Below are positions 46,683-55,846 of a stretch of DNA of 64,000 nt, piece by piece; position 1 is the first letter of the stretch, and every line of letters begins with the position of its first letter. The notes under the pieces are model-generated. The model worked only from the letters and a program-made list of their open reading frames with translations, was not told where the DNA came from and ran no database searches. The position numbers and the translations under genes were made by a program. Origin of the DNA: Thiotrichaceae bacterium UBA973. GTDB lineage: Bacteria; Pseudomonadota; Gammaproteobacteria; Eutrophobiales; Eutrophobiaceae. The DNA lies in contig DBBX01000007.1 of assembly GCA_002292815.1 (NCBI GenBank), positions 91,749 through 155,748 on the forward strand. Direction: 5' to 3'.

Positions 46683-48323
46683 ATGTCTGCAGCTATGCGC
46701 ATCGTAAATGGGAAAGTCTATGACCCTGCCAATAATATAGATGGCAAGATAAAAGAAATCTGCATTCAGGACGGCAGAATTGTCGATTCTGTTCCTGAAG
46801 ATGCAACCGTTATTGACGCACAGGGCATGGTCATTATGCCGGGTGGTGTTGACATCCATTGCCACATTGCTGGTCCCAAAGTAAACGCAGCTAGAAAACT
46901 GCAACCTGAAGATCATCGTCATGATGTGCATCCCGGAACACCCTTCACACGATCAGGTACAGGCGGTACAGTTCCCTCTACATTTGCTACCGGGTATCGC
47001 TATGCAACGTTAGGTTATACAACAGCAATGGAAGCGGCAGTAACACCCATTGGCGCCAGACATACGCTTGAAGAGTTTCATGACACACCAGTCATAGACA
47101 AAGGTTTTTATGTCTTACTAGGCGAAAATATTTTCTTACAAAATTTATTGCGTGAAAAACGCATCGAAGAGTTCAATGAAGCTGTAGCCTGGTGGATCAA
47201 CGCGACAAAAGCTTATACCGTAAAATTGGTTAACCCTGGTGGTGATGAGCCGTGGAAAGGCAAGAAAAATTCCAATGTAGCTGACATCGATGAAAAAACA
47301 GATGAAGGCCTCACCCCTCGTCAAATTATTGAAGCGTTTATAAAGTCTGTAGACAAACAAGGCTTTCCTCACCCACCGCATATCCACTGCAACAACCTTG
47401 GTCATAGTGGCAACTATATAACCACATTAGAAACCATGAAAACAGCAGGTGATATGCGCGCGCACATTGCCCATATCCAGTTTCATAGTTATGGCGGAGA
47501 GTTAGGCAAGAATCCGGTTTCTAAAGCTGCGGAAATTGTTGAGTACGTCGACAACCACCCGAACATCACCTGTGATGTCGGTCAGGTTATGTTTGGTAAG
47601 TCGACTATCATGACAGCTGATGCACCCTTGGCTTATGTTTTAAAGGGGCATACCAAAGGCAAATGGGTCAATGCAGATACTGAGTGTGAGAGTGGCTGCG
47701 GCATCCTCCCTTTCAATTATCAAGAACACATTTATATGCACACCCTGCAGTGGGCAATTGGTCTTGAAATATTTTTAATGGCAAAAGATCCTTGGCGAGT
47801 AATTTTATCGACAGACCACCCTAACGGTGGCTCGTTCATGAATTATCCCAAGCTCATTAAACTGCTGATGGATAAGGCGTTCCGTCATGAAGAAATGAAA
47901 CGCGTCAACCAAAGCGCGTTGGAGAATTGTTCACTGCGCGATTTAGATCGTGAATTTACCTTGAACGAAATTGCCATTATTACAAGAGCCGGTCCTGCTA
48001 GAGCCTTAGGTTTAAAAAACAAAGGTCATTTAGGTGTTGGTGCAGATGCAGATATAACAATATACGATGAAATGGATGATAAAGAGATGATGTTTAATGC
48101 TCCGCGTTATGTCATCAAGTCAGGTAATATCATCATAGGTAATCATGAGTTTATTACTGATTTCATCGGTAAACTCTTACATATCACACCTGAATATGAC
48201 AAGAAAATTGAAGAAGTCGTACAACCTTTCTTCGAAAGTTATTATTCAATCGAATTTTCTAATTATGCTGTTGATGATAGCTATCTTCATGACCATGAAA
48301 TTATAGCAACAGGGAAGGCATAG
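46683..48323 (+). CDS. fhcA: Formylmethanofuran hydrolase subunit A, first copy (FhcA/FmdA)
   Basis: This amidohydrolase subunit hydrolyses formyl-methanofuran to formate and methanofuran at a dinuclear metal site. The 546-residue protein has metal ligands H59 and H61 (DIHCHIAG), Lys181 at the carboxylated-Lys position (YTVKLVNPGGD), HIHCNNLGHSGN, HIAHIQFHSYG and STDHPNGG. In archaeal Fwd, formate made here passes through an internal channel to the B subunit. ATG 46683 was chosen, six bases after an AGGGG box; GTG 46680 is one codon upstream. fhcD follows after two bases. Confidence 0.92.
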   Translation: MSAAMRIVNGKVYDPANNIDGKIKEICIQDGRIVDSVPEDATVIDAQGMVIMPGGVDIHCHIAGPKVNAARKLQPEDHRHDVHPGTPFTRSGTGGTVPSTFATGYRYATLGYTTAMEAAVTPIGARHTLEEFHDTPVIDKGFYVLLGENIFLQNLLREKRIEEFNEAVAWWINATKAYTVKLVNPGGDEPWKGKKNSNVADIDEKTDEGLTPRQIIEAFIKSVDKQGFPHPPHIHCNNLGHSGNYITTLETMKTAGDMRAHIAHIQFHSYGGELGKNPVSKAAEIVEYVDNHPNITCDVGQVMFGKSTIMTADAPLAYVLKGHTKGKWVNADTECESGCGILPFNYQEHIYMHTLQWAIGLEIFLMAKDPWRVILSTDHPNGGSFMNYPKLIKLLMDKAFRHEEMKRVNQSALENCSLRDLDREFTLNEIAIITRAGPARALGLKNKGHLGVGADADITIYDEMDDKEMMFNAPRYVIKSGNIIIGNHEFITDFIGKLLHITPEYDKKIEEVVQPFFESYYSIEFSNYAVDDSYLHDHEIIATGKA

Positions 48324-48325
48324 CG

Positions 48326-49219
48326 ATGAAGATAAAATCAACAACTATTGTCGATACCTTTGCCGAAGCCTTCAAGATGTATGGCAGTCGCGTCATCATC
48401 ACTGCAGAGACAAAAGAATGGGCCATGGCGGCAGCACAATCAATAACTGGTTTTGCAACGTCCGTCATTGGATGTAAATGTGAAGCCGGAATAGAAGCTA
48501 TTATTGATGCTGATGACTCTCCTGATCTAAGACCCGGTGTAAGCGTTTTAATGTTTGCCATGGATGCTGAAAGTCTGGGCAAACGGTTAATGGAACGCAT
48601 TGGTCAATGTGTTATGACCTGTCCTACTACAGCCTGTTATAACGGATTAGCCGAAGGCTCGTCGGTTATTGTTGGTGGCCAATTACGTTACTTTGGCGAT
48701 GGCCATCAAATTAGTAAAGTCCTTGGTGAATCTAAACTCTGGCGCATCCCTGTCATGGATGGTGAGTTCCTAGTTGACGATAAGTTTAATATTCAAGAAT
48801 CTGTTGGCGGTGGTAATTTATTAATCTTAGGTAAAGATCAAAAATCGACATTGAAGGCAGCAAGTGCTGCAACAAAAGCAATGCGTGAATTAAGCGACAT
48901 CATCCTCCCTTTCCCTAATGGGGTTGTTCGCAGTGGTAGCAAGGTCGGTTCTAAATATAAAAAACTGATTGCTTCAACAAATGATGCGTACTGTCCAACA
49001 CTGCGTGGCGTAGTAGAAAACTCTGAACTGGATGATGGTATTAATAGTGTGCTTGAGATCGTTATCGATGGCTTAACTTTAGAGGCAGTAGAACAAGCGA
49101 TGCGTGTTGGTGCAATCGCTGCTGCTAAACCTGGCATAAAGAAAATATCAGCAGGCAATTATGGTGGTGGATTGGGTCAATATCATATTCAGTTACATAA
49201 ACTAGGCCTTGAAGCTTAA
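48326..49219 (+). CDS. fhcD: Formyl-H4MPT:methanofuran formyltransferase, first copy (FhcD/Ftr)
   Basis: FhcD moves the formyl group from formyl-H4MPT to methanofuran. The 297-residue product shows the Ftr pattern: IVDTFAEAFKMYGSRVIITAET at the start, PTTACYNGLAEG, LRYFGDGHQISKVL, LWRIPVMDGEFLVD, PFPNGVVRSGSKVGSKYK and the end ISAGNYGGGLGQYH. The AGGAAGG-like box lies inside the end of fhcA. This copy and the one at 54950 are clear paralogues of similar length. Confidence 0.93.
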   Translation: MKIKSTTIVDTFAEAFKMYGSRVIITAETKEWAMAAAQSITGFATSVIGCKCEAGIEAIIDADDSPDLRPGVSVLMFAMDAESLGKRLMERIGQCVMTCPTTACYNGLAEGSSVIVGGQLRYFGDGHQISKVLGESKLWRIPVMDGEFLVDDKFNIQESVGGGNLLILGKDQKSTLKAASAATKAMRELSDIILPFPNGVVRSGSKVGSKYKKLIASTNDAYCPTLRGVVENSELDDGINSVLEIVIDGLTLEAVEQAMRVGAIAAAKPGIKKISAGNYGGGLGQYHIQLHKLGLEA

Positions 49220-49249
49220 ACCGATAAGATAATTACGGAAACTTAACGA

Positions 49250-50062
49250 ATGGCTCTCAAATTAAAACTACATACAAAACCCGAAGTGCCTCTGGAAGCG
49301 GACTGTATTTGCCCCGACCGAATGCAATCTCTCAGCCCAACGGAAATAGAAAACCTCACCGTCTTTCATGGTAATCGTCAGGTTCCATTAAAAGATTTCT
49401 TTGAATGCAGTGGTGACTTTGATGGTGAAATTAATATTGAAGGTGATTTGGTCGATGTAAAACACATAGCTTCGACCATGTCCTTTGGAAAAATAACGGT
49501 TTCAGGTAATGTTGGTGTCCATACAGGTGCTGCCATGAGTGGTGGCGAAATAATCATCGAGGGTGATGCCTCTGATTGGGTAGGCCCAGAAATGCTCGGC
49601 GGCAGGATTACCGTCAAAGGTAATGCAGGTCATATGGTCGGCAGCGGTTACCGTGGTAGTACTATTGGTATGCAAGGCGGTGAAATCATTGTGCATGGCA
49701 ATGTAAAAAATGAAACCGGCCATGTTATGCGACGCGGCTTAATTGTCGTAGGTGGTAATTCCGGTGACTTTACCGGTGTAAACATGGTCGCTGGTACAAT
49801 TATTGTGCTTGGAGAAATGGGTATTCGCACTGGCGCGGGGATGAAACGTGGTTCAATAATTTGTCAGACTAAGTCTGAGTTATTGCCAACTTTTACCAAA
49901 AGTTGCGATTATCAACCTTCATTTCTACGTCATTATTTTAAATATTTACAAACACTTGGACTCACTATCAGTGATTCTTTGATGAATAGTCCCTTCGAAC
50001 GTTGGTGTGGCGACTCGATTGAATTAAACCGAGGGGAAATTTTGTTATACGCGGGTAAGTAA
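49250..50062 (+). CDS. fhcC: Formyltransferase/hydrolase subunit C, first copy (FhcC/FmdC)
   Basis: This 270-residue structural subunit has right-handed beta-helix repeats related to the glutamate synthase alpha C-terminal domain. Successive turns of the GxxMxGGxIxIxGxAxDxxG type run from about residue 80 to 200 (MSGGEIIIEGDASDWVG, LGGRITVKGNAGHMVG, MQGGEIIVHGNVKNETG, MRRGLIVVGGNSGDFTG). It holds the A, B and D subunits together in Fhc/Fmd complexes. It follows fhcD after 30 bases and is followed by the ferredoxin gene. Confidence 0.9.
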   Translation: MALKLKLHTKPEVPLEADCICPDRMQSLSPTEIENLTVFHGNRQVPLKDFFECSGDFDGEINIEGDLVDVKHIASTMSFGKITVSGNVGVHTGAAMSGGEIIIEGDASDWVGPEMLGGRITVKGNAGHMVGSGYRGSTIGMQGGEIIVHGNVKNETGHVMRRGLIVVGGNSGDFTGVNMVAGTIIVLGEMGIRTGAGMKRGSIICQTKSELLPTFTKSCDYQPSFLRHYFKYLQTLGLTISDSLMNSPFERWCGDSIELNRGEILLYAGK

Positions 50063-50124
50063 TTCATATTACTACACTTTAAATTTCACTAGAGTAACTG
50101 CCTGTTAAGGCTGAGGAGGAAACG

Positions 50125-50430
50125 ATGACAACAATCGTAACTGAAAACTGTAAAAGCTGCCGTTTTACTGATTGTGTAACAGTCTGCCCTGTCGCCTGCT
50201 TTCATTATGATGATGAAATGCTGTATATCGATCCGGATGTCTGTATTGACTGTAGTGCATGCATACCTGAATGTCCGGTTCAGGCCATCTATGAAGGAGA
50301 CGACATACCGGAAGATCAAGAAAAATGGATTGAGATTAACGCTGAAAAAGCACCTGACCTACCCGTTTGTGAAGAACAAATGGATCCCCTGCCCGGTGCT
50401 GAAGAGCGTAAGACCGAATTAGGCTTTTAA
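50125..50430 (+). CDS. fdxA: 7Fe ferredoxin (FdxA type)
   Basis: This 101-residue ferredoxin matches the Azotobacter FdI/FdxA type: VTENCKSCRFTDCVTVCPVACFHYDD for the N-terminal cluster region and CIDCSACIPECPVQAI for the C-terminal [4Fe-4S] cluster, followed by the long acidic tail DIPEDQEKWIEINAEKA and MDPLPGAEE. Its position directly after fhcC and before a ferredoxin reductase gene suggests that it accepts electrons from the upstream dehydrogenase. A strong GAGGAGG box precedes the ATG. Confidence 0.92.
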   Translation: MTTIVTENCKSCRFTDCVTVCPVACFHYDDEMLYIDPDVCIDCSACIPECPVQAIYEGDDIPEDQEKWIEINAEKAPDLPVCEEQMDPLPGAEERKTELGF

Positions 50431-50438
50431 TTGATCTG

Positions 50439-51821
50439 ATGTCAACTCTTGGAACTGAACAAAACCCACTATTAGTCGCCATCGTTGGTAGCGGCCCGAG
50501 TGGTTTTTATGCCGCTGAAGCCCTGATTAAATCTGATATTACGGTTAAGGTGGACGTGCTTGAACGCTTACCTTCTCCATTCGGTTTAGTACGAAGCGGT
50601 GTTGCGCCAGACCATCAAAAATTGAAGCAGGCAATCAAGCTATATGAAAAAATTGCTGAATCACCTTATTTCAATTTAATAGCCAATGTAACTGTCGGGA
50701 CAGATATTACTGTTAAAGACTTATGTGAATCTCACCACGCTGTTATCTTTACTTGCGGTGCAGAGTCAGACCGTAAGTTAGGTGTCCCTGGTGAAGATTT
50801 AAAAGGCAGTTATACGGCTACAGAATTTGTCGGCTGGTATAACGGACATCCGGATTATCGTGATCGTGAATTTGATCTTTCTCACGACGTCGCTGTCATC
50901 ATTGGACAAGGAAATGTTGCTGCTGATGTCAGTAGAATATTGTCTAAAACTGTCGATGAATTAAAACATACTGATATCGCGCAACATGCGCTCGACACTC
51001 TTGCTGATAGCAAGATAAAGGAAATACATGTCATTGGTAGACGTGGTCCTGCACAAGCCAAATTCACGCCAAAAGAATTACGTGAATTTGGAGAGCTTGC
51101 AGACTGCAACCCTATTGTACTCGAGCAAGACATGCCTCTTAATCCAGAAAGCACATGTGAGTTAGAAGAAAAAAGTAATGTTGCCAGCAAAAAAATATAC
51201 GAACTATTTTGCGAATTTTCTAAACGTGACATTGATAGTAGTAAATCGAGAAAATGTTTCTTCAGCTTTTTAATGGGCCCCAAAGAACTAGTTGGTAATT
51301 CTATACTAGAAAAAGTCGTGCTTGAAAAAAATACTTTATCCGGAGAACCTTTTAAACAGTCTGCCAGAGGTACAGGGGAGATAATGGAACTCGATAGCGG
51401 TATTTTATTTCGTAGCATAGGCTATCGAGGAACCCCAATTGAGGGAGTACCGTTTCATGAAAGCTGGGGCACCATACCTAATGAAAATGGCAGGGTTACT
51501 GATAATGATAACAATGTCGTTCGGCAATTTTATACGGCGGGTTGGATTAAACGTGGGCCTAGTGGCATAATTGGCACAAATCGAGCTTGCAGTGTTGAAA
51601 CAGTTGCTTGTCTATTACATGATCTAAGCAAATTGGATGACGGTAGTAAGAAATCAGGTGCTAATGCGATATTTACGATTTTAGAAAGTAACAACATACA
51701 TCATGTAAGTTATGATGATTGGAAGAAGATAGACGCTAAAGAAATTCAGCGTGGAGAACCCAAAGGGAAACCTAGAGAGAAATACACCTATATTAATGAG
51801 ATGTTGTCAGTCACAGAATAA
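50439..51821 (+). CDS. Ferredoxin-NADP+ reductase, adrenodoxin reductase/FprA family
   Basis: This FAD enzyme couples ferredoxin with NADP(H). The 460-residue protein has the FAD loop VAIVGSGPSGFYAAEAL (about residues 13-29), FGLVRSGVAPDHQKLK, the NADP-binding VIIGQGNVAADVSRIL, IHVIGRRGPAQAKFTPKELRE and the FAD-binding end YTAGWIKRGPSGIIGTNR. It starts eight bases after fdxA and ends the first cluster. The order oxidase-ferredoxin-reductase suggests NADPH production from formyl group oxidation; reverse flow (CO2 reduction) is also possible. Confidence 0.9.
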   Translation: MSTLGTEQNPLLVAIVGSGPSGFYAAEALIKSDITVKVDVLERLPSPFGLVRSGVAPDHQKLKQAIKLYEKIAESPYFNLIANVTVGTDITVKDLCESHHAVIFTCGAESDRKLGVPGEDLKGSYTATEFVGWYNGHPDYRDREFDLSHDVAVIIGQGNVAADVSRILSKTVDELKHTDIAQHALDTLADSKIKEIHVIGRRGPAQAKFTPKELREFGELADCNPIVLEQDMPLNPESTCELEEKSNVASKKIYELFCEFSKRDIDSSKSRKCFFSFLMGPKELVGNSILEKVVLEKNTLSGEPFKQSARGTGEIMELDSGILFRSIGYRGTPIEGVPFHESWGTIPNENGRVTDNDNNVVRQFYTAGWIKRGPSGIIGTNRACSVETVACLLHDLSKLDDGSKKSGANAIFTILESNNIHHVSYDDWKKIDAKEIQRGEPKGKPREKYTYINEMLSVTE

Positions 51822-51993
51822 TCAAATGTGTTTCTGATACTGCACTACATTTTACAAATATACACCTTCAAGTTCGGTAATATTAATTGTTGATAATGAT
51901 GCACCTTTATTAGCTGTAGGCTATGCTGGTATTGTTGCACGGGATTGTTTGTGTTTCGTAAATTATCATTGATTGAAACTTAAGGAGTTGTCA

Positions 51994-53271
51994 TTGGATA
52001 AAACATCAAATATTTCAAGTACCATCAACAAGGATGTGACCTGTCCTTTCTGTGGGATACTGTGTGATGATTTAGTTATCCAAAGTCAGGATGAGACACT
52101 TAAAGTACTCGATAATGGCTGTCCCAAAGCGGTCGCTTCTTTCGAGTCTAAACAAGCAGTATCCTCTCCAAAAATAAAAGGTAAGAATGTCCCGCTTTCA
52201 GAAGCCATAGATGCCATATGTGACATTCTCAAGAAATCACATAACCCATTATTTGCAGGTCTTGGTACAGACGTTGGTGGAATGCGACAGGTAATGCATC
52301 TTGCAGATAAAACGGGCGCCATCGTTGATCACATGCACGGCAACGCGCTTATTCGCAACTCACTTGTATTACAGGATCTTGGCTGGATAACAACAACCAT
52401 GACCGAAATTAGAAATCGTGCAGATTTAATTATTTTCGCCGGGACAGATGCAAGAAATTATCCACGATTTTTCGAACGCACCATCTGGAATAAAAAATCT
52501 ATGTTTAAGCTCAAAAATGAGGATCGCAACATAGTGTACATAGGGGAACAACTAGATAGTAAAGCAGGGATAAGCCCGGACGGTAAACAACCAACTACAC
52601 TCAACTGCAAAACAGAACAGATAGGTGAAGTCATTTCAGCTTTACATGCACTTGTAACTGGTGCGAGCCTTGATGTAACAGAAATAGCAGGAATAAAAAT
52701 TAAAACACTGCAATCATTAGCTGTTCAAATGAAGTCTGCCAAATATGGCGTAATTGTATGGTCTCCATCTGAACTAGATATACCTCACGCAGAACTTACA
52801 ATTCAAAATTTTTGTGAAATTGTAAAATATCTAACACGCTTTACCCGCTTTGCTGGATTTTCATTAGGCGGTAATGATGGTGCAACAAGCGCGAATAGCG
52901 TCTGCGCATGGCAAAGTGGTTATCCATTACGTGTTAATTTTAATAAAGGTTATCCCGAATATGACGCTCAACGTAATTCAACATATAACGTGCTTAAAAA
53001 TAAAGAGGTCGATTCCCTACTCTGGATTTCCAGTTTTAGTTCAAATGTGAATTCCCCCCGTGCATCAATACCAACCATTGTACTTTGCACGCCTGAGACT
53101 AAATTAAATTTTAAACCCGATATCTTTATACCGGTATCAACCCCGGGCGTTGACCATTCGGGACAACTAATCCGCGCTGATAGCGCAGTATCACTACCAT
53201 TAAAAAAGTTAAGGCAATCTCCATATGCCAATGTCAGTTCAATACTGAAGCAAGTTTTACAAAGGATATAG
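51994..53271 (+). CDS. fhcB: Formyltransferase/hydrolase subunit B, second copy, active site lost (FhcB)
   Basis: This second B subunit is the standard bacterial, non-redox type. Cluster-type cysteines remain (C17-x2-C20-x3-C24 ... C43), but the catalytic Cys is replaced: the segment reads VDHMHGNALIRN, with Met114 where the copy at 45100 has Cys120. YWGGNP has become FAGTDA and HPRH has become YPRF. In the known Fhc complex FhcB is catalytically silent and only structural. The start was set at TTG 51994, six bases after AAGGAG; a TTG at 51973 would read through the ribosome-binding site. The second fhcA gene follows after nine bases. Confidence 0.88.
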   Translation: MDKTSNISSTINKDVTCPFCGILCDDLVIQSQDETLKVLDNGCPKAVASFESKQAVSSPKIKGKNVPLSEAIDAICDILKKSHNPLFAGLGTDVGGMRQVMHLADKTGAIVDHMHGNALIRNSLVLQDLGWITTTMTEIRNRADLIIFAGTDARNYPRFFERTIWNKKSMFKLKNEDRNIVYIGEQLDSKAGISPDGKQPTTLNCKTEQIGEVISALHALVTGASLDVTEIAGIKIKTLQSLAVQMKSAKYGVIVWSPSELDIPHAELTIQNFCEIVKYLTRFTRFAGFSLGGNDGATSANSVCAWQSGYPLRVNFNKGYPEYDAQRNSTYNVLKNKEVDSLLWISSFSSNVNSPRASIPTIVLCTPETKLNFKPDIFIPVSTPGVDHSGQLIRADSAVSLPLKKLRQSPYANVSSILKQVLQRI

Positions 53272-53280
53272 ACAAAACGA

Positions 53281-54936
53281 ATGTATATAAAATTAACTAA
53301 CGGTATTGTTTATGATCCTGTCCATGGTATTAATGGAGAGCACAGGGATATCTATATCAATGACGGCCATATAACACGCAAGCCCTCTGGTAATACAAAA
53401 ATTTGTAAAACCTATGACATGAAAGACAAGGTTATCATGGCCGGCGCAATTGATATTCATACTCATATCGGTGGCGGCAAAGTTAATATAGCACGCATGA
53501 TGTTGCCAGAAGATCATGCCGCAGATTTGGTTGAAAGAACAGAACTCACTCGTTCAGGTTGTGGATATGCAGCACCATCAACTCTGACTGCCGGTTATCG
53601 CTACGCTGAAATGGGTTATACCGCCTGCTTTGAACCAGCGATGTTACCTGCTAATGCACGTCAAACGCATATGGAAATGGCTGACACGCCAATGGTCGAC
53701 AAAGGTGCCTATGCCATGCTTGGCAGTGATGATTTCTTTTTGCGTATGTTAGCGTCAAAGAAAGATCAGGCTGCCATCAGTGATTATGTTGGCTGGACTA
53801 TAAATGCAACACAAGCGCTAGGAATTAAAGTTGTTAATCCAGGCGGCATAAGCGCCTTCAAATTTAACCAACGCAAACTTGAACTCGATGAATTAAATCA
53901 ATACTACGGTGTATCTCCGCGCGACATTATAAAATCTCTTGCCAGAGCAGTAACAGAATTAGGTATACCACATCCTTTGCATGTGCATGGGTGTAATCTG
54001 GGCGTGCCCGGCAATCTCAAAACTACGCTAGAAACTATTGATGCCGTTGAAGGTATGCGCATGCATCTTACTCATATTCAATTTCACAGCTATGGAACCG
54101 AAGGTGATAAAAAATTCTCGTCCGGGGCTGCAGAAATTGCTGAAGCCGTTAACAAAAACCCTAATATATCTATTGATGTCGGCCAGGTATTATTTGGTCA
54201 AACAGTCACGGCTTCTGGTGACTCGATGTTGCAATATGCGGGTCATTGGCATGCACACCCTAAAAAATGGGTTATTATGGATATTGAGTGTGACGCGGGT
54301 TGTGGGGTTGTACCTTTTAAATACAGAGACAAAAACTTTGTAAATGCATTGCAATGGGCTATAGGTCTGGAACTATTTCTACTTGTCGATGATCCATGGA
54401 GAATCTTTCTGACAACAGATCACCCTAATGGTGCGCCATTTACCAGTTATCCACATCTAATACGTTTATTGATGGATAGAAGCTTCAGAAATGACATGCT
54501 CTCAACCATTAATAAAGAAGCAGCAGCAGCAAGCACACTAGCAAGTATCGATAGAGAATATTCATTATACGATATCGCAATAATGACTAGAGCGGCTCCT
54601 GCTAGAAGTCTTGGCTTAAAAAATCGAGGGCATTTAGGATCAGGAGCTGTTGCAGATATCACTGTATACACCAACAATAAAGATAAAGAGAAAATGTTTA
54701 GCAAACCCGACTACGTATTTAAAGATGGTGAGCTTATTGTGCGTAATGGGAAAATTGTAAAAGTAGTCAATGGCGCCACTCATACATTGAGACCGGAATT
54801 TGATAACGGCATAGAAAAATCACTTAAACGTTATTTTAAAGATTTCCATACGGTCAGCCTTGGTAATTTTAAAATTGATGATGATGAAATCGTTGAACAT
54901 GGCAATGGTAAAATTATCGTGCAACCCTGTATGTAA
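53281..54936 (+). CDS. fhcA: Formylmethanofuran hydrolase subunit A, second copy (FhcA)
   Basis: This 551-residue paralogue of the protein at 46683 has all amidohydrolase metal ligands: H60 and H62 (DIHTHIGG), the Lys in LGIKVVNPGG, HVHGCNLGVPGN, HLTHIQFHSYG and TTDHPNGA. It should hydrolyse formyl-methylofuran and release formate. It belongs to the second, hydrolytic cluster, with the FhcB gene nine bases upstream and fhcD 13 bases downstream. Confidence 0.92.
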   Translation: MYIKLTNGIVYDPVHGINGEHRDIYINDGHITRKPSGNTKICKTYDMKDKVIMAGAIDIHTHIGGGKVNIARMMLPEDHAADLVERTELTRSGCGYAAPSTLTAGYRYAEMGYTACFEPAMLPANARQTHMEMADTPMVDKGAYAMLGSDDFFLRMLASKKDQAAISDYVGWTINATQALGIKVVNPGGISAFKFNQRKLELDELNQYYGVSPRDIIKSLARAVTELGIPHPLHVHGCNLGVPGNLKTTLETIDAVEGMRMHLTHIQFHSYGTEGDKKFSSGAAEIAEAVNKNPNISIDVGQVLFGQTVTASGDSMLQYAGHWHAHPKKWVIMDIECDAGCGVVPFKYRDKNFVNALQWAIGLELFLLVDDPWRIFLTTDHPNGAPFTSYPHLIRLLMDRSFRNDMLSTINKEAAAASTLASIDREYSLYDIAIMTRAAPARSLGLKNRGHLGSGAVADITVYTNNKDKEKMFSKPDYVFKDGELIVRNGKIVKVVNGATHTLRPEFDNGIEKSLKRYFKDFHTVSLGNFKIDDDEIVEHGNGKIIVQPCM

Positions 54937-54949
54937 ATATTAATTAATT

Positions 54950-55846
54950 ATGAAAATAAATGGCGTACAGATAGATGATACATTTGCGGAGGCTTTCCCA
55001 ATGAAAGCAACACGCATAATCATCACAGCAATGACACTTAAATGGGCATATCGTGCTGCTAATGCAATACGTGGTTTTGCATCATCAGTTATAGCTTGTG
55101 GTATTGAAGCAGATATTGAACGAGAACTTAAACCATCAGAAACGCCTGATGGTAGACCAGGTATTTCCGTCATGATATTTGCAATGTCGATGAAAGATCT
55201 TGAAAAACATGTCGCAACGCGCGTTGGCCAATCTGTTATGACCACTGCTACAACAGCCTGTTATTCAGGATTAGATAGCGAACAAAAAGTTTCCATGGGT
55301 AAAAGTCTTCGTTTTTTTGGGGATGGATTTCAAATATCAAAAGTAGTCAATAAAAGGCGTTTTTGGCGTATCCCGGTGATGCATGGGGAATTCATTGTTG
55401 AAGAAACGGCGGGTGTAACAAAAGCTATTGGTGGTGGTAACTTTCTAGTTTTGGCAAAAACGGCCAGACATGGACTAGCTGCCTGTGAAAAGGCAGTCGA
55501 AGAGATTCAAAAGGTGCCAGGAGTCATAACTGCTTTCCCGGGGGGTGTTGTTGGCTCAGGTTCAAAAGTTGGTTCAAAGTATAAATTTCTTACTGCTTCA
55601 ACCAATGAGGCTTATTGCCCTACCCTAAAAGGTCAAGTTAAATCCGAGCTATCAGATGAAATTGGTTCAGTGCTAGAAATCGTAATAGATGGCCTTGATG
55701 AAGAATCTATAAACGAAGCAATGCGCCTAGGAATAAAGGCAGCATGCTCATTTGGTCCTGCAAAGGGTATCTGCCGCATCAGCGCAGGAAATTATGGAGG
55801 TAATCTTGGCCCCCATTTATTTCACCTTAGGAAACTACTTAAATGA
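54950..55846 (+). CDS. fhcD: Formyl-H4MPT:methanofuran formyltransferase, second copy (FhcD)
   Basis: This 298-residue formyltransferase follows the same pattern as the first copy (IDDTFAEAFPMKATRIIITAMT, TTATTACYSGL, LRFFGDGFQISKVV, FWRIPVMHGEFIVE, FPGGVVGSGSKVGSKYK, ISAGNYGGNLGPH) but has diverged strongly, so the duplication is old or one copy was acquired. Its stop overlaps fhcC by four bases (ATGA). Confidence 0.92.
   Translation: MKINGVQIDDTFAEAFPMKATRIIITAMTLKWAYRAANAIRGFASSVIACGIEADIERELKPSETPDGRPGISVMIFAMSMKDLEKHVATRVGQSVMTTATTACYSGLDSEQKVSMGKSLRFFGDGFQISKVVNKRRFWRIPVMHGEFIVEETAGVTKAIGGGNFLVLAKTARHGLAACEKAVEEIQKVPGVITAFPGGVVGSGSKVGSKYKFLTASTNEAYCPTLKGQVKSELSDEIGSVLEIVIDGLDEESINEAMRLGIKAACSFGPAKGICRISAGNYGGNLGPHLFHLRKLLK

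Noticed and set aside
50882..51418. 178-codon open frame on the minus strand
   Set aside because: It lies fully inside the well-supported ferredoxin-NADP reductase gene and its product is rich in Ser/Leu without motifs, as expected for an antisense shadow.
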